Shown: positions 7,527 through 16,609 of the stretch, one piece after another
How positions within the stretch are numbered: the stretch's first letter is position 1
Layout: each line of letters opens with the position of its first letter
Program-made: the position numbers and the translations under genes
Source: an uncultured Alcaligenaceae bacterium
Lineage (GTDB): Bacteria; Pseudomonadota; Gammaproteobacteria; Burkholderiales; Burkholderiaceae_B
Assembly (NCBI GenBank): GCA_937952975.1
Contig: CALFXX010000158.1
Coordinates: 1 to 49,814 of the forward strand
Reading direction: 5' to 3'
DNA length: 49,814 nucleotides
The notes under the pieces: model-generated
The model's database searches: none
The model's input: only the letters and a program-made list of their open reading frames with translations
Told to the model about the DNA's origin: nothing

Positions 7527-9149
7527 CTAGACTGCTCGAACTTTTACATAAGACCCTGGTGCCGCCTCAAGTACGGGATACGCAGCATTCCCGAGTGTTT
7601 TTGAAGCTTTGACGCGCTTGCCACTTTGCGCAGCCAGCCATTCGCCCCAGTCACGCCACCAACTACCTGGATACTCGGTCGCTTGCTCAAACCACTTCTC
7701 GGCCGTCTGACCCTTTACAGGTTTGTCACCTACCCAATAATTACGCTTGTTTTTTGCAGGGGGGTTAATCACCCCTGCAATATGCCCAGAGGCACCAAGT
7801 ACGAAGCGATTAGGACCAGGAAAAATTGCAGTTGATGCAAAGGCAGAGTGCCACGGCACAATATGATCTTCGCGCGAACCATACAGGTAGGTCGGCACTT
7901 TAATTTTACGCAGATCAATGGGTACGCCACAGTTGGTCAGTGCGTTGGGTTGGCTTAATTTATTTTCGAGGTAAGTGTTTCGAAAGTACCACGTAAAAAA
8001 TGGCCCGGGCAGGTTGGTGCTATCGCCGTTCCAGAACAGTAAATCGAAGGCAACTGGCGACTCGCCTTTTAAATAATTTGACACAACGTAGTTCCAGACC
8101 AGTTCGTTGGGTCGTAGAAAGGAAAACGTGGTGCCAAGCTCGCGCGCCGACATCAAACCACCATGACCGATTTGTTGCTCGCGCAGGCTAGCGTGCTGCT
8201 CATCGACAAACACACCGAGCGGGCCCGTATCTTTAAAGTCGACCATTGAAGTCAGTAAGGTGAGCGAGGTCACTGGACTTTGGCCTTTTGCCGCGGCAAC
8301 AGCCAAACCAGCCGCGAGCATGGTACCGCCCACACAAAACCCCAGAGCATTGATCTTGCTTTGCCCAGAAATTTCTTGCGTCACCCTCAATGCTGTGAGG
8401 ATCCCCTCTTGAAGGTAATCATCCCACGTCGCTTTTTCAATGCCATCGGTATCTTCGGCCAGCGGATTACGCCAAGACATCAGATACACAGTAAAACCCT
8501 GCGCGACGGCATCACGTACAAACGAGTTTTCAGGCTGCAGATCGAGGATATAAAACTTATTGATACAAGGCGGCACCAATAAGATCGGCCGCTGGTAAAC
8601 CGTCGAGGTAGTGGGCGCGTATTGCAGTAATTGAAAAAACTTATTTTGAAAAACAACGGCCCCGGCGGAGGTCGCAACATTTTGACCGACGACAAACTTG
8701 CTTTCGTCACTTTGTGAAATGCGCCCTTTTTGAATATCACCGATCAGGTTCGAGACGCCCGCGACAAGGGTTTCGCCGCCAGAATCAATGAGCGCCGCTT
8801 GCGCATCAGGATTCGTTGCAAAAAAATTAGCGGGCGACATGGCGTCGACCCATTGCATTACCGAAAAATGTAACCGGTCTTTGAGCTCTGGTGCGGCGTC
8901 TGAGGCATCAACCAACTTTTGCATGGCGTTGGCCGACAAAAGATATAAGTGCGCCATGAGCAAATGAGGTGGGCTTGAGGTCCAGGCCGGCGCAGCAAAC
9001 CGACGGTCTTTAATTGCAGGCAAATGCCCCTGGGTCGCCTCTTGGGATAAGCGCTGCCATGCTTGCATGAAGTCGTGCTGAACCGACTCGAGCGCCTCTT
9101 TTGAAATCCCGGGCGGCGGCGCCATCCCCTCTGGAAACGAAAAATTCAC
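7527..9149 (-). CDS. phaC: Class I poly(3-hydroxyalkanoate) synthase
   Basis: 540 residues from a GTG at 9149, 6 nt after AGGT. A TTG two codons earlier is the alternative, but its spacing to that ribosome binding site is too short. N-terminal PhaC domain, then an alpha/beta hydrolase fold with the lipase-like box GFCVGG (catalytic Cys about 272), the Asp in YGSREDHIVPW (about 428) and the His in LGASGHIAGVINPP (about 456). Length and motifs fit class I synthases, which polymerise (R)-3-hydroxybutyryl-CoA on the granule surface without a PhaE or PhaR subunit. It heads the pha operon and has its own likely promoter just upstream. Confidence 0.96.
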   Translation of the reverse strand: MNFSFPEGMAPPPGISKEALESVQHDFMQAWQRLSQEATQGHLPAIKDRRFAAPAWTSSPPHLLMAHLYLLSANAMQKLVDASDAAPELKDRLHFSVMQWVDAMSPANFFATNPDAQAALIDSGGETLVAGVSNLIGDIQKGRISQSDESKFVVGQNVATSAGAVVFQNKFFQLLQYAPTTSTVYQRPILLVPPCINKFYILDLQPENSFVRDAVAQGFTVYLMSWRNPLAEDTDGIEKATWDDYLQEGILTALRVTQEISGQSKINALGFCVGGTMLAAGLAVAAAKGQSPVTSLTLLTSMVDFKDTGPLGVFVDEQHASLREQQIGHGGLMSARELGTTFSFLRPNELVWNYVVSNYLKGESPVAFDLLFWNGDSTNLPGPFFTWYFRNTYLENKLSQPNALTNCGVPIDLRKIKVPTYLYGSREDHIVPWHSAFASTAIFPGPNRFVLGASGHIAGVINPPAKNKRNYWVGDKPVKGQTAEKWFEQATEYPGSWWRDWGEWLAAQSGKRVKASKTLGNAAYPVLEAAPGSYVKVRAV

Positions 9150-9180
9150 ATTCAAACCTATTTAGACCCTCGGCTGTGTC

Positions 9181-9209
9181 ATCGTGCGCTGCAAGATCGT
9201 GATTGTCAA
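9181..9209 (-). promoter_or_regulatory. Candidate sigma-70 promoter for phaC
   Basis: On the minus strand a perfect TTGACA (complement of 9204-9209) is followed after 17 nt by CACGAT (complement of 9181-9186, three of six matches). It would give a leader of about 25 nt before the GTG start. The -35 is convincing, the -10 is poor. It lies in the 97-bp gap after pgeF. Confidence 0.4.
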
Positions 9210-9246
9210 CCCCTAAAACCACGATTTCACTCGTCATCAGACAGGG

Positions 9247-10041
9247 TCAAACTGCGCCTAACCACGCCAACGTCGCCATCCGCCCTGTCTCGCGGTCACG
9301 GCGATACGAAAAAAACTGCCTCAGGGGATCGTTGACAGTACATAGCCCACTACTCTCAACCTGCGTCACACCCATTTGGGTCAGACGCCAGCGAGCAAGG
9401 CCTGCCAAATCAGCACGCCATTTGCCTGACTCGAGGGGATCTGGCACAAAATGCCCTGCTTGCTCGGCACCTTTACCCTCGAAAGCCACCCTCACCTCAT
9501 CACCAACTTGAAAAGCTTGAGCGCCGATTCCCGGGCCAATCCAAGCCCGCCAACCTGAGGCCAACGGGCGCTTGGCTTGCATTCGTTGCAACGTAGCCTC
9601 TAAAACACCCGCTGCAAGGCCTTTCCAGCCGGCATGCGCCACACCAACCACGGTACCGGCCTGATCAGCGAGCACCACCGACAGGCAATCTGCAGTCAAA
9701 ACAGCCAAAACACGCCCAGGCGTAGTGGTGACCGAAGCATCCGCAGCGGGCGGCCCTAAATTTGAATCGAATAACGAGAGGTCGTCGGCGTCAACGACAC
9801 GAATACCGTGCACTTGCTTGAGCCAGGCGGGTTCGTTAGGCAAAACTTGCGCGAGGCGCCTTCGATTTTCATGAACGCTGGCTGGGTTTTCTTGGGTACC
9901 AAGCCCCAAATTGAACGTATCGTAGGGGGGCTGACCCACCCCACCTTGACGTGTGGTGCAGAACAACCGAACACCTTGCCAGGCTTGTTTTGGCCGGATC
10001 AGGGATAGAGCGGACTGAGTAGATGGCGGCATGATGGGCAC
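9247..10041 (-). CDS. pgeF: Laccase-domain (YfiH/PgeF) purine nucleoside phosphorylase / peptidoglycan editing factor
   Basis: 264 residues, typical length. Zinc-ligand motifs of the YfiH family are present: LKQVHGIRV, LTADCLSVVL and VGVAHAGWKGL (His, Cys, His), plus WIGPGIGAQAFQVG. Family members have multi-copper-oxidase-like and purine nucleoside phosphorylase/deaminase activities and correct mis-incorporated residues in peptidoglycan precursors in E. coli. The GTG start shares one base with the rluD stop (TAGTG), so translation is coupled; an ATG three codons in is possible. The rluD-pgeF pair next to bamD is a conserved proteobacterial arrangement. Confidence 0.93.
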   Translation of the reverse strand: MPIMPPSTQSALSLIRPKQAWQGVRLFCTTRQGGVGQPPYDTFNLGLGTQENPASVHENRRRLAQVLPNEPAWLKQVHGIRVVDADDLSLFDSNLGPPAADASVTTTPGRVLAVLTADCLSVVLADQAGTVVGVAHAGWKGLAAGVLEATLQRMQAKRPLASGWRAWIGPGIGAQAFQVGDEVRVAFEGKGAEQAGHFVPDPLESGKWRADLAGLARWRLTQMGVTQVESSGLCTVNDPLRQFFSYRRDRETGRMATLAWLGAV

Positions 10042-11000
10042 TACGACTTCCAGTTGATATGCTCGATAACGTTCAGCATATCAGCTGAAGGCGAGGCCGT
10101 AAATTCGACCATTCCGCCGCCACTTGGATCCTCAAATTTTAATTGATGTGCGTGCAGCATCTGCCTCGCCGCCCCTTCTATGATGCGCCCACCGTACAAG
10201 GTGTCACCTAATAAAGGGTGCCCCAAACTCGCCAGATGAGCACGAATTTGATGCGTTCTGCCCGTTTCAAGACGGCAAGTCACCTGTGAAATATTCGACC
10301 CGCCATACTCGCCCACGCGAACCAGTTGATAGTGCGTCACTGCTGCTTTAGGCGCGCTCAAACTTTCAACCGACATGCGCACTGGCACCTTGGGATCTCG
10401 ACCGATCGGACGATCAACCGTACCTTGCTCGAGCATGCGTCCATGGGCGAGTGCCAAGTACTGACGCCCCATGGTACGAGCTTGCAATTGACGTACTAAA
10501 TGGGTTTGCGACACCTCGTTACGGGCAATCACCAGCAAACCAGACGTGTCTTTATCAAGGCGATGCACAATGCCAGCACGCGCGACATGGGTTAACTCAG
10601 GGTAACGATGCAGTAAGCCGTTGAGCAAGGTGCCCGACCAATTGCCTGCTCCGGGGTGCGTCACAAGCCCGACCGGCTTGTTGACCACAATCCAGTCAGC
10701 TGTTTCGCCTAAAACATCAAAATCAACGGCTTGCGGCACAAAAGCATGGTCTTCGGGGGCCGGCTGCTCGTACACGGTGATGACATCGTCCTCGCGCAGG
10801 GTTTGTCGAAGTTTGGCCACTTTGCCGTTCACCAGGACGTGTCCGCCCTGAATCCAGGTCTGCAGCCGGCTTCGAGAATGCTCTGGAATGAGCTGCGCCA
10901 AAACTTTATCGAGCCGCTCGAGAGGCATTTCGTCAGTCACCCGAAAAACCTGCGGTTCGTCTTCGGGCGCAATATCTTCAGAAATTGGGGTGTCGGTCAT
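10041..11000 (-). CDS. rluD: 23S rRNA pseudouridine synthase RluD
   Basis: 319 residues. N-terminal acidic lead, S4 RNA-binding domain (RLDKVLAQLIPEHSRSRLQ), then the RluA-family catalytic domain with GIVHRLDKDTSGLLVIA (catalytic Asp) and CRLETGRTHQIRAHL. It modifies the helix 69 stem-loop of 23S rRNA during late 50S assembly. It is divergent from bamD, with only about 50 bp between the starts. The gene symbol rests partly on this conserved bamD/rluD/pgeF context. Confidence 0.93.
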   Translation of the reverse strand: MTDTPISEDIAPEDEPQVFRVTDEMPLERLDKVLAQLIPEHSRSRLQTWIQGGHVLVNGKVAKLRQTLREDDVITVYEQPAPEDHAFVPQAVDFDVLGETADWIVVNKPVGLVTHPGAGNWSGTLLNGLLHRYPELTHVARAGIVHRLDKDTSGLLVIARNEVSQTHLVRQLQARTMGRQYLALAHGRMLEQGTVDRPIGRDPKVPVRMSVESLSAPKAAVTHYQLVRVGEYGGSNISQVTCRLETGRTHQIRAHLASLGHPLLGDTLYGGRIIEGAARQMLHAHQLKFEDPSGGGMVEFTASPSADMLNVIEHINWKS

Positions 11001-11012
11001 TGGGACTCGTCT

Positions 11013-11018
11013 TATAAT
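11013..11018 (+). promoter_or_regulatory. Candidate -10 element for bamD
   Basis: A perfect TATAAT lies in the short gap between rluD and bamD, placing a start point about 12 nt downstream and a leader of some 30 nt. No good -35 is visible at 16-18 bp, where the sequence lies inside the rluD coding start. Confidence 0.4.
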
Positions 11019-11053
11019 CAGCAGAGAATGCTAACACCAAGGATCATTTCGTG

Positions 11054-11899
11054 ATGGGTCGCAACACTTTTTCATTGTTTCAGTCGGGCACTGCAACCAC
11101 CTGGGTCGGCAGACTATTGGTTTTATTTGTCGCGTTACTGATCGCAGGTTGCGGCACCAAAGGGCCTGAGTACGACCCCACCGCCAGCTGGACAGTCGAA
11201 CGCCTGTTTGAAGACGGCAAAGCCGAAATGAACTCGGGCAACTGGAGACTCGCAAAAGAACGCTTTATCGCGGTCGAAACGCGCTTTCCGTTTGGCGCCT
11301 ATGCACAACAATCGATGTTGAACCTGGCCTATGTTCAATGGAAAGACAAAGAGCCTGAACTGGGTTTAGCCACTCTTGGCCGCTTTCAACAGCAATACCC
11401 CAACCACCCAGCCGCAGACTATGCGCTGTACCTTCGCGGCTTGATCAACTTTACGCCCCCAAGTGCCGTGTTTGCCAACCTCACGCGCCAAAATCCTGGT
11501 GAACGCGACCCCAAAACCTTACGTCAGTCTTATGCGGCCTTTACCGAACTGGTCGAGCGCTTTCCTGAAAGTCGCTACTCAACCGACGCCCGTAAGCGCA
11601 TCGAATGGCTCATCAATACGATGGCCGAAAACGAGATGCTGATTGCGCGGTACTACTACGAACGATTTGCCTATGTGGCAGCGATTAATCGTGCTCAGAT
11701 TGTCATCACCGAATTTCAAGGCGTGCCTTCCTCTGAAGCGGCTCTCTACATCATGATGATGTCGTACGACAAACTGAAGATGACTGATTTACGCAACGAC
11801 GCTGAACGCGTATTGCTTGCCAATTTTCCAAATACGACCTTAATCGCCAAGGGCTTTCCGGACAAATACAGTGCCTGGAATCCGTTGCGGTTGTTTTAA
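11054..11899 (+). CDS. bamD: Outer-membrane assembly lipoprotein BamD (ComL/YfiO)
   Basis: 281 residues from the ATG at 11054. The preceding GTG (11051) is equally spaced to AAGGA (11039-11043) and cannot be excluded. It has a lipoprotein signal peptide with lipobox LIAGC, so it is acylated at Cys and anchored in the outer membrane. The mature part is TPR-like (FEDGKAEMNSGNWRLAKERF, FPFGAYAQQSMLNLAYVQW), as in BamD, the essential Bam-complex partner of BamA. Divergent from rluD, a conserved order. Confidence 0.94.
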   Translation: MGRNTFSLFQSGTATTWVGRLLVLFVALLIAGCGTKGPEYDPTASWTVERLFEDGKAEMNSGNWRLAKERFIAVETRFPFGAYAQQSMLNLAYVQWKDKEPELGLATLGRFQQQYPNHPAADYALYLRGLINFTPPSAVFANLTRQNPGERDPKTLRQSYAAFTELVERFPESRYSTDARKRIEWLINTMAENEMLIARYYYERFAYVAAINRAQIVITEFQGVPSSEAALYIMMMSYDKLKMTDLRNDAERVLLANFPNTTLIAKGFPDKYSAWNPLRLF

Positions 11900-11913
11900 G
11901 ATCGGCTAGAGCC

Positions 11914-13899
11914 TTAAGAGCCTTGCTCGGCGTGGCGCGTATAAAACGCCACGGCCTCATCCAGTAAACGGGTGCGTGCAAACGGCGGCAAACCTCGCCA
12001 TAGCTGCTTACCATAAGGCTTATCCACAAGCCTTGTGTCACCCACCATCAAAACGCCCCAGTCGGTTTCGCTACGAATCAAACGACCCGCACCCTGCTTC
12101 AGGGCAATCGCTGCTTCGGGTAGTTGATATTCCATAAATGGATTGCCACCACGGCTGCGGCAAGCCTTCAGGCGTGCCTCAAGCACTGGGTCATCGGGCG
12201 GTGCGAAGGGCAGCTTATCAATCGCGACCAAGGTCAAGCGGTCACCCTGCACATCAATGCCTTCCCAGAAGCTTGCGCTTCCGACTAACACGGCATGATC
12301 TAGGGTGCGAAAGCGTTCGAGCAGGTCGCGGCGCGTACCGTTACCTTGTCGCATCAGTGGCCACGTAATACCAAGACGGTCATAGGCTTCACCAATCAAA
12401 CCAGCCACGCGTTCGACCGCGCGCAGTGTGGTGCACAACACAAGCGCCCCGCCCTGACTTGCCTGAATTAAGGGGATCAGCGTGTCAACAAAGGCAGGTA
12501 AAAAATCTGGCGATTGCGGTGGCGGTAGTTGTTGCGGTACATACAGCAGAGCTTGCGTCGGATAATCAAACGGCGACTCAAGTCGCAGAGTTTGCGCATC
12601 GTCTAAGCCTAAGCGCGAAGTGAAATGTGAAAAATCACGGTGTACGGATAAGGTTGCAGAGGTAAAAATCCAGGCCTGACCACCCTGCCGATAACGCGAA
12701 AATGCCTCGGCAACAGACAAGGGCGCTGCATGCAAACGCACGTGATGTAAGCCGCACTCAACCCAGCGAACCACCTGCTGCAGATCGTCGATCGGGGCGC
12801 GCGAATCGCGACCAGGCTGCCCCCACTTTGCCAAGCGCTCGGCCAACTCTTGGCATGTGCGCGCCGCAGCAGCGAGATCTGGGTGTTTTTCTTCGACGCT
12901 TGCAAGCATTTTGCCGATTTCATCGAGCGCCAGTTGCAAGGTTGCGCGCGCTGCGTCAAAGACCTCGGGTTCAGGAAACGCTTCAAAGGTCACGCGCTTG
13001 GAGGGCATGTGCTCAAGCCCCGCGCAGGCCAAGCGCAACTCACGCGCGGCGTGCTCAACCCGACGTGCCTGTTCTGACCAGTTAGTCAACTCACGGGCGT
13101 GCGCCAGACCGGCGAGCTCAATGAGCTTAGCCAGATCCAATAACTGATGGGTTGACAGGCTATTGCCTAAAAAACGCGTGGCGGTGTCGGGCAATTGATG
13201 GGCTTCATCAAACACCACAGTGTCCGCTGCAGGCAACAAATCAGTGATGCCCTCATCGCGCAGCATCAAATCGGCCATAAACAAAGCGTGATTAATCACG
13301 ACCACGTCGGCCTCTTGTGCCTGTCGGCGCGCCTTCAACACAAAGCAATCACGAACATTGGGGCAGTCTTGACCCAGGCAATTTTCACGGGTTGAGGTCA
13401 CACGCTGCCAGATTTCGGCCTCTTCGGGCACGGTTGGCAAATCGGCGCGATCACCCGAGGTGGACTGCTGCGCAAAGGTGTGAATATGTCGTAACTGCTG
13501 CACCTCGGCCCGTGACTTTAAGCCACGATCTTCGGTTTGTAGTTTTTCAAGGTGATAGTGGCACACATAATTGCCACGCCCTTTGAGCAAGGCAATCGAG
13601 GCAGGCACACTGAGGGCGTCGCGTACACGCGGCAAATCGCGGGCAAACAATTGATCTTGCAGAGTGCGGGTGCCCGTCGACACCAGCACTTTGCCGCCCC
13701 CGAGCAACGCGGGGACTAAATACGCCCAGGTTTTACCGGTGCCCGTACCGGCCTCTGCCACCAAGGTCGAACGCTCAGCGATCGTGCGCTCAACCATCTG
13801 GGCCAACTCGATTTGCGAAGGTCGCACACGAAAACCTGGCGAAATGGCGGCAAGCGGCCCATCGAGCGAAAAAAGCTGAGAAATCGATTGATCTGACAT
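11914..13899 (-). CDS. DinG/YoaA-type iron-sulfur DNA helicase (XPD/Rad3 family)
   Basis: 661 residues from the ATG at 13897-13899. Upstream in-frame codons are unsupported, and no strong ribosome binding site is visible. Walker A EAGTGTGKTWAY, DEAH box VVFDEAHQLPD and motif VI QGAGRLIRSETDWGVL are present. Between motifs I and II is an Fe-S cysteine cluster (YVCHYHLEKL, then CLGQDCPNVRDC). This superfamily 2 5'-3' helicase acts on replication and repair intermediates such as R-loops and D-loops. Its length is closer to YoaA than to DinG; I do not assign a symbol. It converges on bamD with a 14-bp gap and diverges from tex. Confidence 0.9.
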   Translation of the reverse strand: MSDQSISQLFSLDGPLAAISPGFRVRPSQIELAQMVERTIAERSTLVAEAGTGTGKTWAYLVPALLGGGKVLVSTGTRTLQDQLFARDLPRVRDALSVPASIALLKGRGNYVCHYHLEKLQTEDRGLKSRAEVQQLRHIHTFAQQSTSGDRADLPTVPEEAEIWQRVTSTRENCLGQDCPNVRDCFVLKARRQAQEADVVVINHALFMADLMLRDEGITDLLPAADTVVFDEAHQLPDTATRFLGNSLSTHQLLDLAKLIELAGLAHARELTNWSEQARRVEHAARELRLACAGLEHMPSKRVTFEAFPEPEVFDAARATLQLALDEIGKMLASVEEKHPDLAAAARTCQELAERLAKWGQPGRDSRAPIDDLQQVVRWVECGLHHVRLHAAPLSVAEAFSRYRQGGQAWIFTSATLSVHRDFSHFTSRLGLDDAQTLRLESPFDYPTQALLYVPQQLPPPQSPDFLPAFVDTLIPLIQASQGGALVLCTTLRAVERVAGLIGEAYDRLGITWPLMRQGNGTRRDLLERFRTLDHAVLVGSASFWEGIDVQGDRLTLVAIDKLPFAPPDDPVLEARLKACRSRGGNPFMEYQLPEAAIALKQGAGRLIRSETDWGVLMVGDTRLVDKPYGKQLWRGLPPFARTRLLDEAVAFYTRHAEQGS

Positions 13900-13917
13900 A
13901 AGTGACACCAAGAATCT

Positions 13918-13935
13918 AGGCGGATCATACCGCCT
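13918..13935 (-). promoter_or_regulatory. Inverted repeat over the candidate -10 of the helicase gene
   Basis: AGGCGG (13918-13923) and CCGCCT (13930-13935) flank ATCATA. On the minus strand this reads TATGAT, a four-of-six or better -10 about 25 nt before the helicase start. A protein bound here would block that promoter. The -35 is not recognisable, so the promoter call is tentative. Confidence 0.3.
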
Positions 13936-14002
13936 CAACTGAAGAAGAACTCTTAGTGTGGCAAAATCGTCCGTTTGCCTTAGTTAAAAAGCCACTACTC
14001 CC

Positions 14003-16453
14003 ATGACCGAATCGATTTCTGCCAAACCCTCCACCCACGCCACTGACTCAGGTGCCGCAACGACCACCTTCAGCGCCCCTGTCACGTCACAAGAAGCCGA
14101 GGTGCGGATCGTAGCGCAGTTGGCGCAAGAGCTAGGCATCCGTGCGGCACAAGTGCTTGCCGTGATTGAACTCTTAAATGACGGCTCGACTGTGCCGTTC
14201 ATCGCCCGCTATCGCAAAGAAGCCACCGGTGGTTTAGATGACACGGTATTACGTAATTTAGATACTCGTTTGCTGTATTTGCGCGATCTCGAAGAACGTC
14301 GTGCAGCAATCTTGGCCTCGATTACAGAACAAAACAAACTCACGCCTGAACTTGAAAAGTCGATTCAACAAGCCGACACCAAACAGCGCCTTGAAGACCT
14401 CTATGCCCCGTTCAAGGTCAAACGCCGTACCCGTGCACAGATTGCCCGTGAGGCCGGCCTCGAGCCCTTGGCCGACGGCATTTTGAATGACCTGCAATGC
14501 GACCCCGCTGCGCTGGCTGCACAGTACTTCAATGCCGAAGCCAACATCAACGACGTCAAAGCTGCGCTCGACGGCGCCCGCGACATTTTGGCAGAGCGCT
14601 ACGCTGAGAATGCGGATTTGCTTAGCGATATGCGTACCCATCTGTGGTCGCACGGCTATCTGTATTCAAAGGTGGCCGACGGCAAAGAAGCCGACGGTGC
14701 AAACTTCAGAGATTGGTTTGATTTCAACGAACCTCTGCGCACCCTACCCTCGCATCGCATCTTAGCAATGCTGCGTGGCCGTCAACAAGGCGCACTCGAA
14801 TTGCGCATCGGTCTCGAGGCGAGCCAAGACGTTTTGATCCCGCATCCTTGCGTCGAACGTGTCGCTAACTTTTTAAAACTTGGTCGCGACTTATTCGCAG
14901 CCGCGCCCACTGCACGCGCGAAATGGTTAGCCGATGTTGCACGCTGGACCTGGCGTGTAAAACTCTTAACGATGTTTGAATCTGAAATGATCACGCGCCT
15001 GCGTGAAAGTGCCGAAACCGAGGCAATTCGCGTGTTTGCCGCCAACTTAAAAGATTTGCTACTGGCCGCACCCGCGGGCCCGAAAGCTGTTTTAGGTTTA
15101 GACCCAGGCATTCGCACCGGCGTCAAAGTAGCGGCGATTGATCACACCGGAAAAGTCGTTGAAACAGCAACCGTGTACCCGTTTGAACCGCGTCGTGACC
15201 GTACTGGCACGCTAGCGGTATTAGCGACGCTTGCGCGCCGTCACAAAATCGAACTTGTCGCAATCGGCAACGGTACGGCCTCACGCGAAACTGAAAAACT
15301 CGTTGTTGATTTAATGGCTGCCCAACCCGACCTCAAATTGACGCGTGTCGTCGTCTCTGAAGCGGGCGCCTCGGTATATTCGGCCTCTGAATTAGCAGCA
15401 CTCGAGTTTCCGGATCTCGACGTGACCCTGCGTGGTGCCGCGTCGATTGCCCGTCGCTTGCAAGATCCTTTAGCCGAGCTCGTTAAAATCGAACCCAAGG
15501 CCATTGGCGTAGGCCAATATCAGCACGATTTAAATCAACGCGAACTTGCGCGCTCGCTTGACGCCGTCGTTGAAGATTGCGTGAACGCTGTGGGTGTGGA
15601 CGTCAACACGGCATCGGCTGCGTTGCTCGCGCGCGTCTCAGGGCTCAACAGCACCTTAGCAAAAAACATCGTCAGCTACCGTGACGAGAAAGGCGCCTTT
15701 GCCAATCGCAAAGCACTTAAAGAGGTCACGCGTTTTGGCGAAAAGGCGTTTGAACAAGCGGCTGGTTTTTTGCGCATCCAAAACGGTGATAACCCGCTCG
15801 ACCGCTCGTCGGTTCACCCCGAAGCCTACCCGGTGGTTGAACGCATTTTGAAAAAAATCGCCAGCGAGATGAAGGACGTGATTGGCAATCGCGACAAGCT
15901 CAAAGGTTTGTCGCCTGCTGAATTCGTTGATGAAAAATTTGGCGTGCCTACCGTACGAGATATTTTGCTTGAGCTTGAAAAGCCAGGTCGTGACCCACGC
16001 CCAGAGTTTAAAACTGCAACCTTTAAAGAAGGTGTTGAGACGCTCAACGACCTACTACCAGGCATGATTCTTGAAGGCGTTGTCACCAACGTGGCAAACT
16101 TTGGTGCCTTTGTGGATATCGGCGTGCATCAAGATGGCTTGGTCCATATCTCGGCGCTTGCTGAAAAGTTTGTGAGCGATCCACGCGATGTCGTACGCGT
16201 TGGGCAAACCGTGCAAGTGCGTGTGCAAGAGGTTGATATTGCGCGCAAACGCATTGCCTTAACGATGCGGCTCAATGACGATGCACCACCGACAAGATCC
16301 ATGTCAGCGGGTGGTGGGTCTGGTAGCGGCAATGGTAGTGGTGCAGGCGGCAACAGCAACCGCGGCGCGCGTAAACCGAACGCCAGCAGCACACCCGAGC
16401 CGAGTCCGGGTGGTGCGATGGCGGCAGCGTTTGCCAAACTTAAGAAGAACTAA
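14003..16453 (+). CDS. tex: Tex-family S1 RNA-binding transcription accessory protein
   Basis: 816 residues. Tex N-terminal helical region (QELGIRAAQVLAVIELLNDG, PFIARYRKEATGGLDD), YqgF/RNase H-like domain (AVLGLDPGIRTGVKVAAID), helix-hairpin-helix part (VGVDVNTASAALLARVSG) and an S1 domain at about 690-760 (GMILEGVVTNVANFGAFVDI). The C-terminal tail is Gly/Ser/Asn-rich. Tex binds nucleic acid and affects transcription and toxin expression in Bordetella. The N-terminus carries about 30 Ser/Thr/Ala-rich residues before the domain. Monocistronic in appearance. Confidence 0.96.
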   Translation: MTESISAKPSTHATDSGAATTTFSAPVTSQEAEVRIVAQLAQELGIRAAQVLAVIELLNDGSTVPFIARYRKEATGGLDDTVLRNLDTRLLYLRDLEERRAAILASITEQNKLTPELEKSIQQADTKQRLEDLYAPFKVKRRTRAQIAREAGLEPLADGILNDLQCDPAALAAQYFNAEANINDVKAALDGARDILAERYAENADLLSDMRTHLWSHGYLYSKVADGKEADGANFRDWFDFNEPLRTLPSHRILAMLRGRQQGALELRIGLEASQDVLIPHPCVERVANFLKLGRDLFAAAPTARAKWLADVARWTWRVKLLTMFESEMITRLRESAETEAIRVFAANLKDLLLAAPAGPKAVLGLDPGIRTGVKVAAIDHTGKVVETATVYPFEPRRDRTGTLAVLATLARRHKIELVAIGNGTASRETEKLVVDLMAAQPDLKLTRVVVSEAGASVYSASELAALEFPDLDVTLRGAASIARRLQDPLAELVKIEPKAIGVGQYQHDLNQRELARSLDAVVEDCVNAVGVDVNTASAALLARVSGLNSTLAKNIVSYRDEKGAFANRKALKEVTRFGEKAFEQAAGFLRIQNGDNPLDRSSVHPEAYPVVERILKKIASEMKDVIGNRDKLKGLSPAEFVDEKFGVPTVRDILLELEKPGRDPRPEFKTATFKEGVETLNDLLPGMILEGVVTNVANFGAFVDIGVHQDGLVHISALAEKFVSDPRDVVRVGQTVQVRVQEVDIARKRIALTMRLNDDAPPTRSMSAGGGSGSGNGSGAGGNSNRGARKPNASSTPEPSPGGAMAAAFAKLKKN

Positions 16454-16609
16454 GATTTTAGTTTCAATCCTAGCAGACAAGGGTACCCGGTGACCGCACA
16501 ACGCCCCACCGCCATTCAACATAGACGATGGTACAGTTACCTAACTGCAAACCGCTTCGCGGCTGAACTCACTTTCTTCTGACACGATTTATTTTAAAAG
16601 GAGGTCATC
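16454..16609. other. Intergenic region between tex and the crotonase gene
   Basis: 156 bp. It contains the palindrome GGGTACCC, a small CCGC-TTC-GCGG hairpin and, just before the next gene, an AT-rich stretch ending in a near-perfect Shine-Dalgarno AAGGAGGT (16598-16605), 4 nt before the GTG. I see no U-tailed terminator for tex. Confidence 0.5.
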
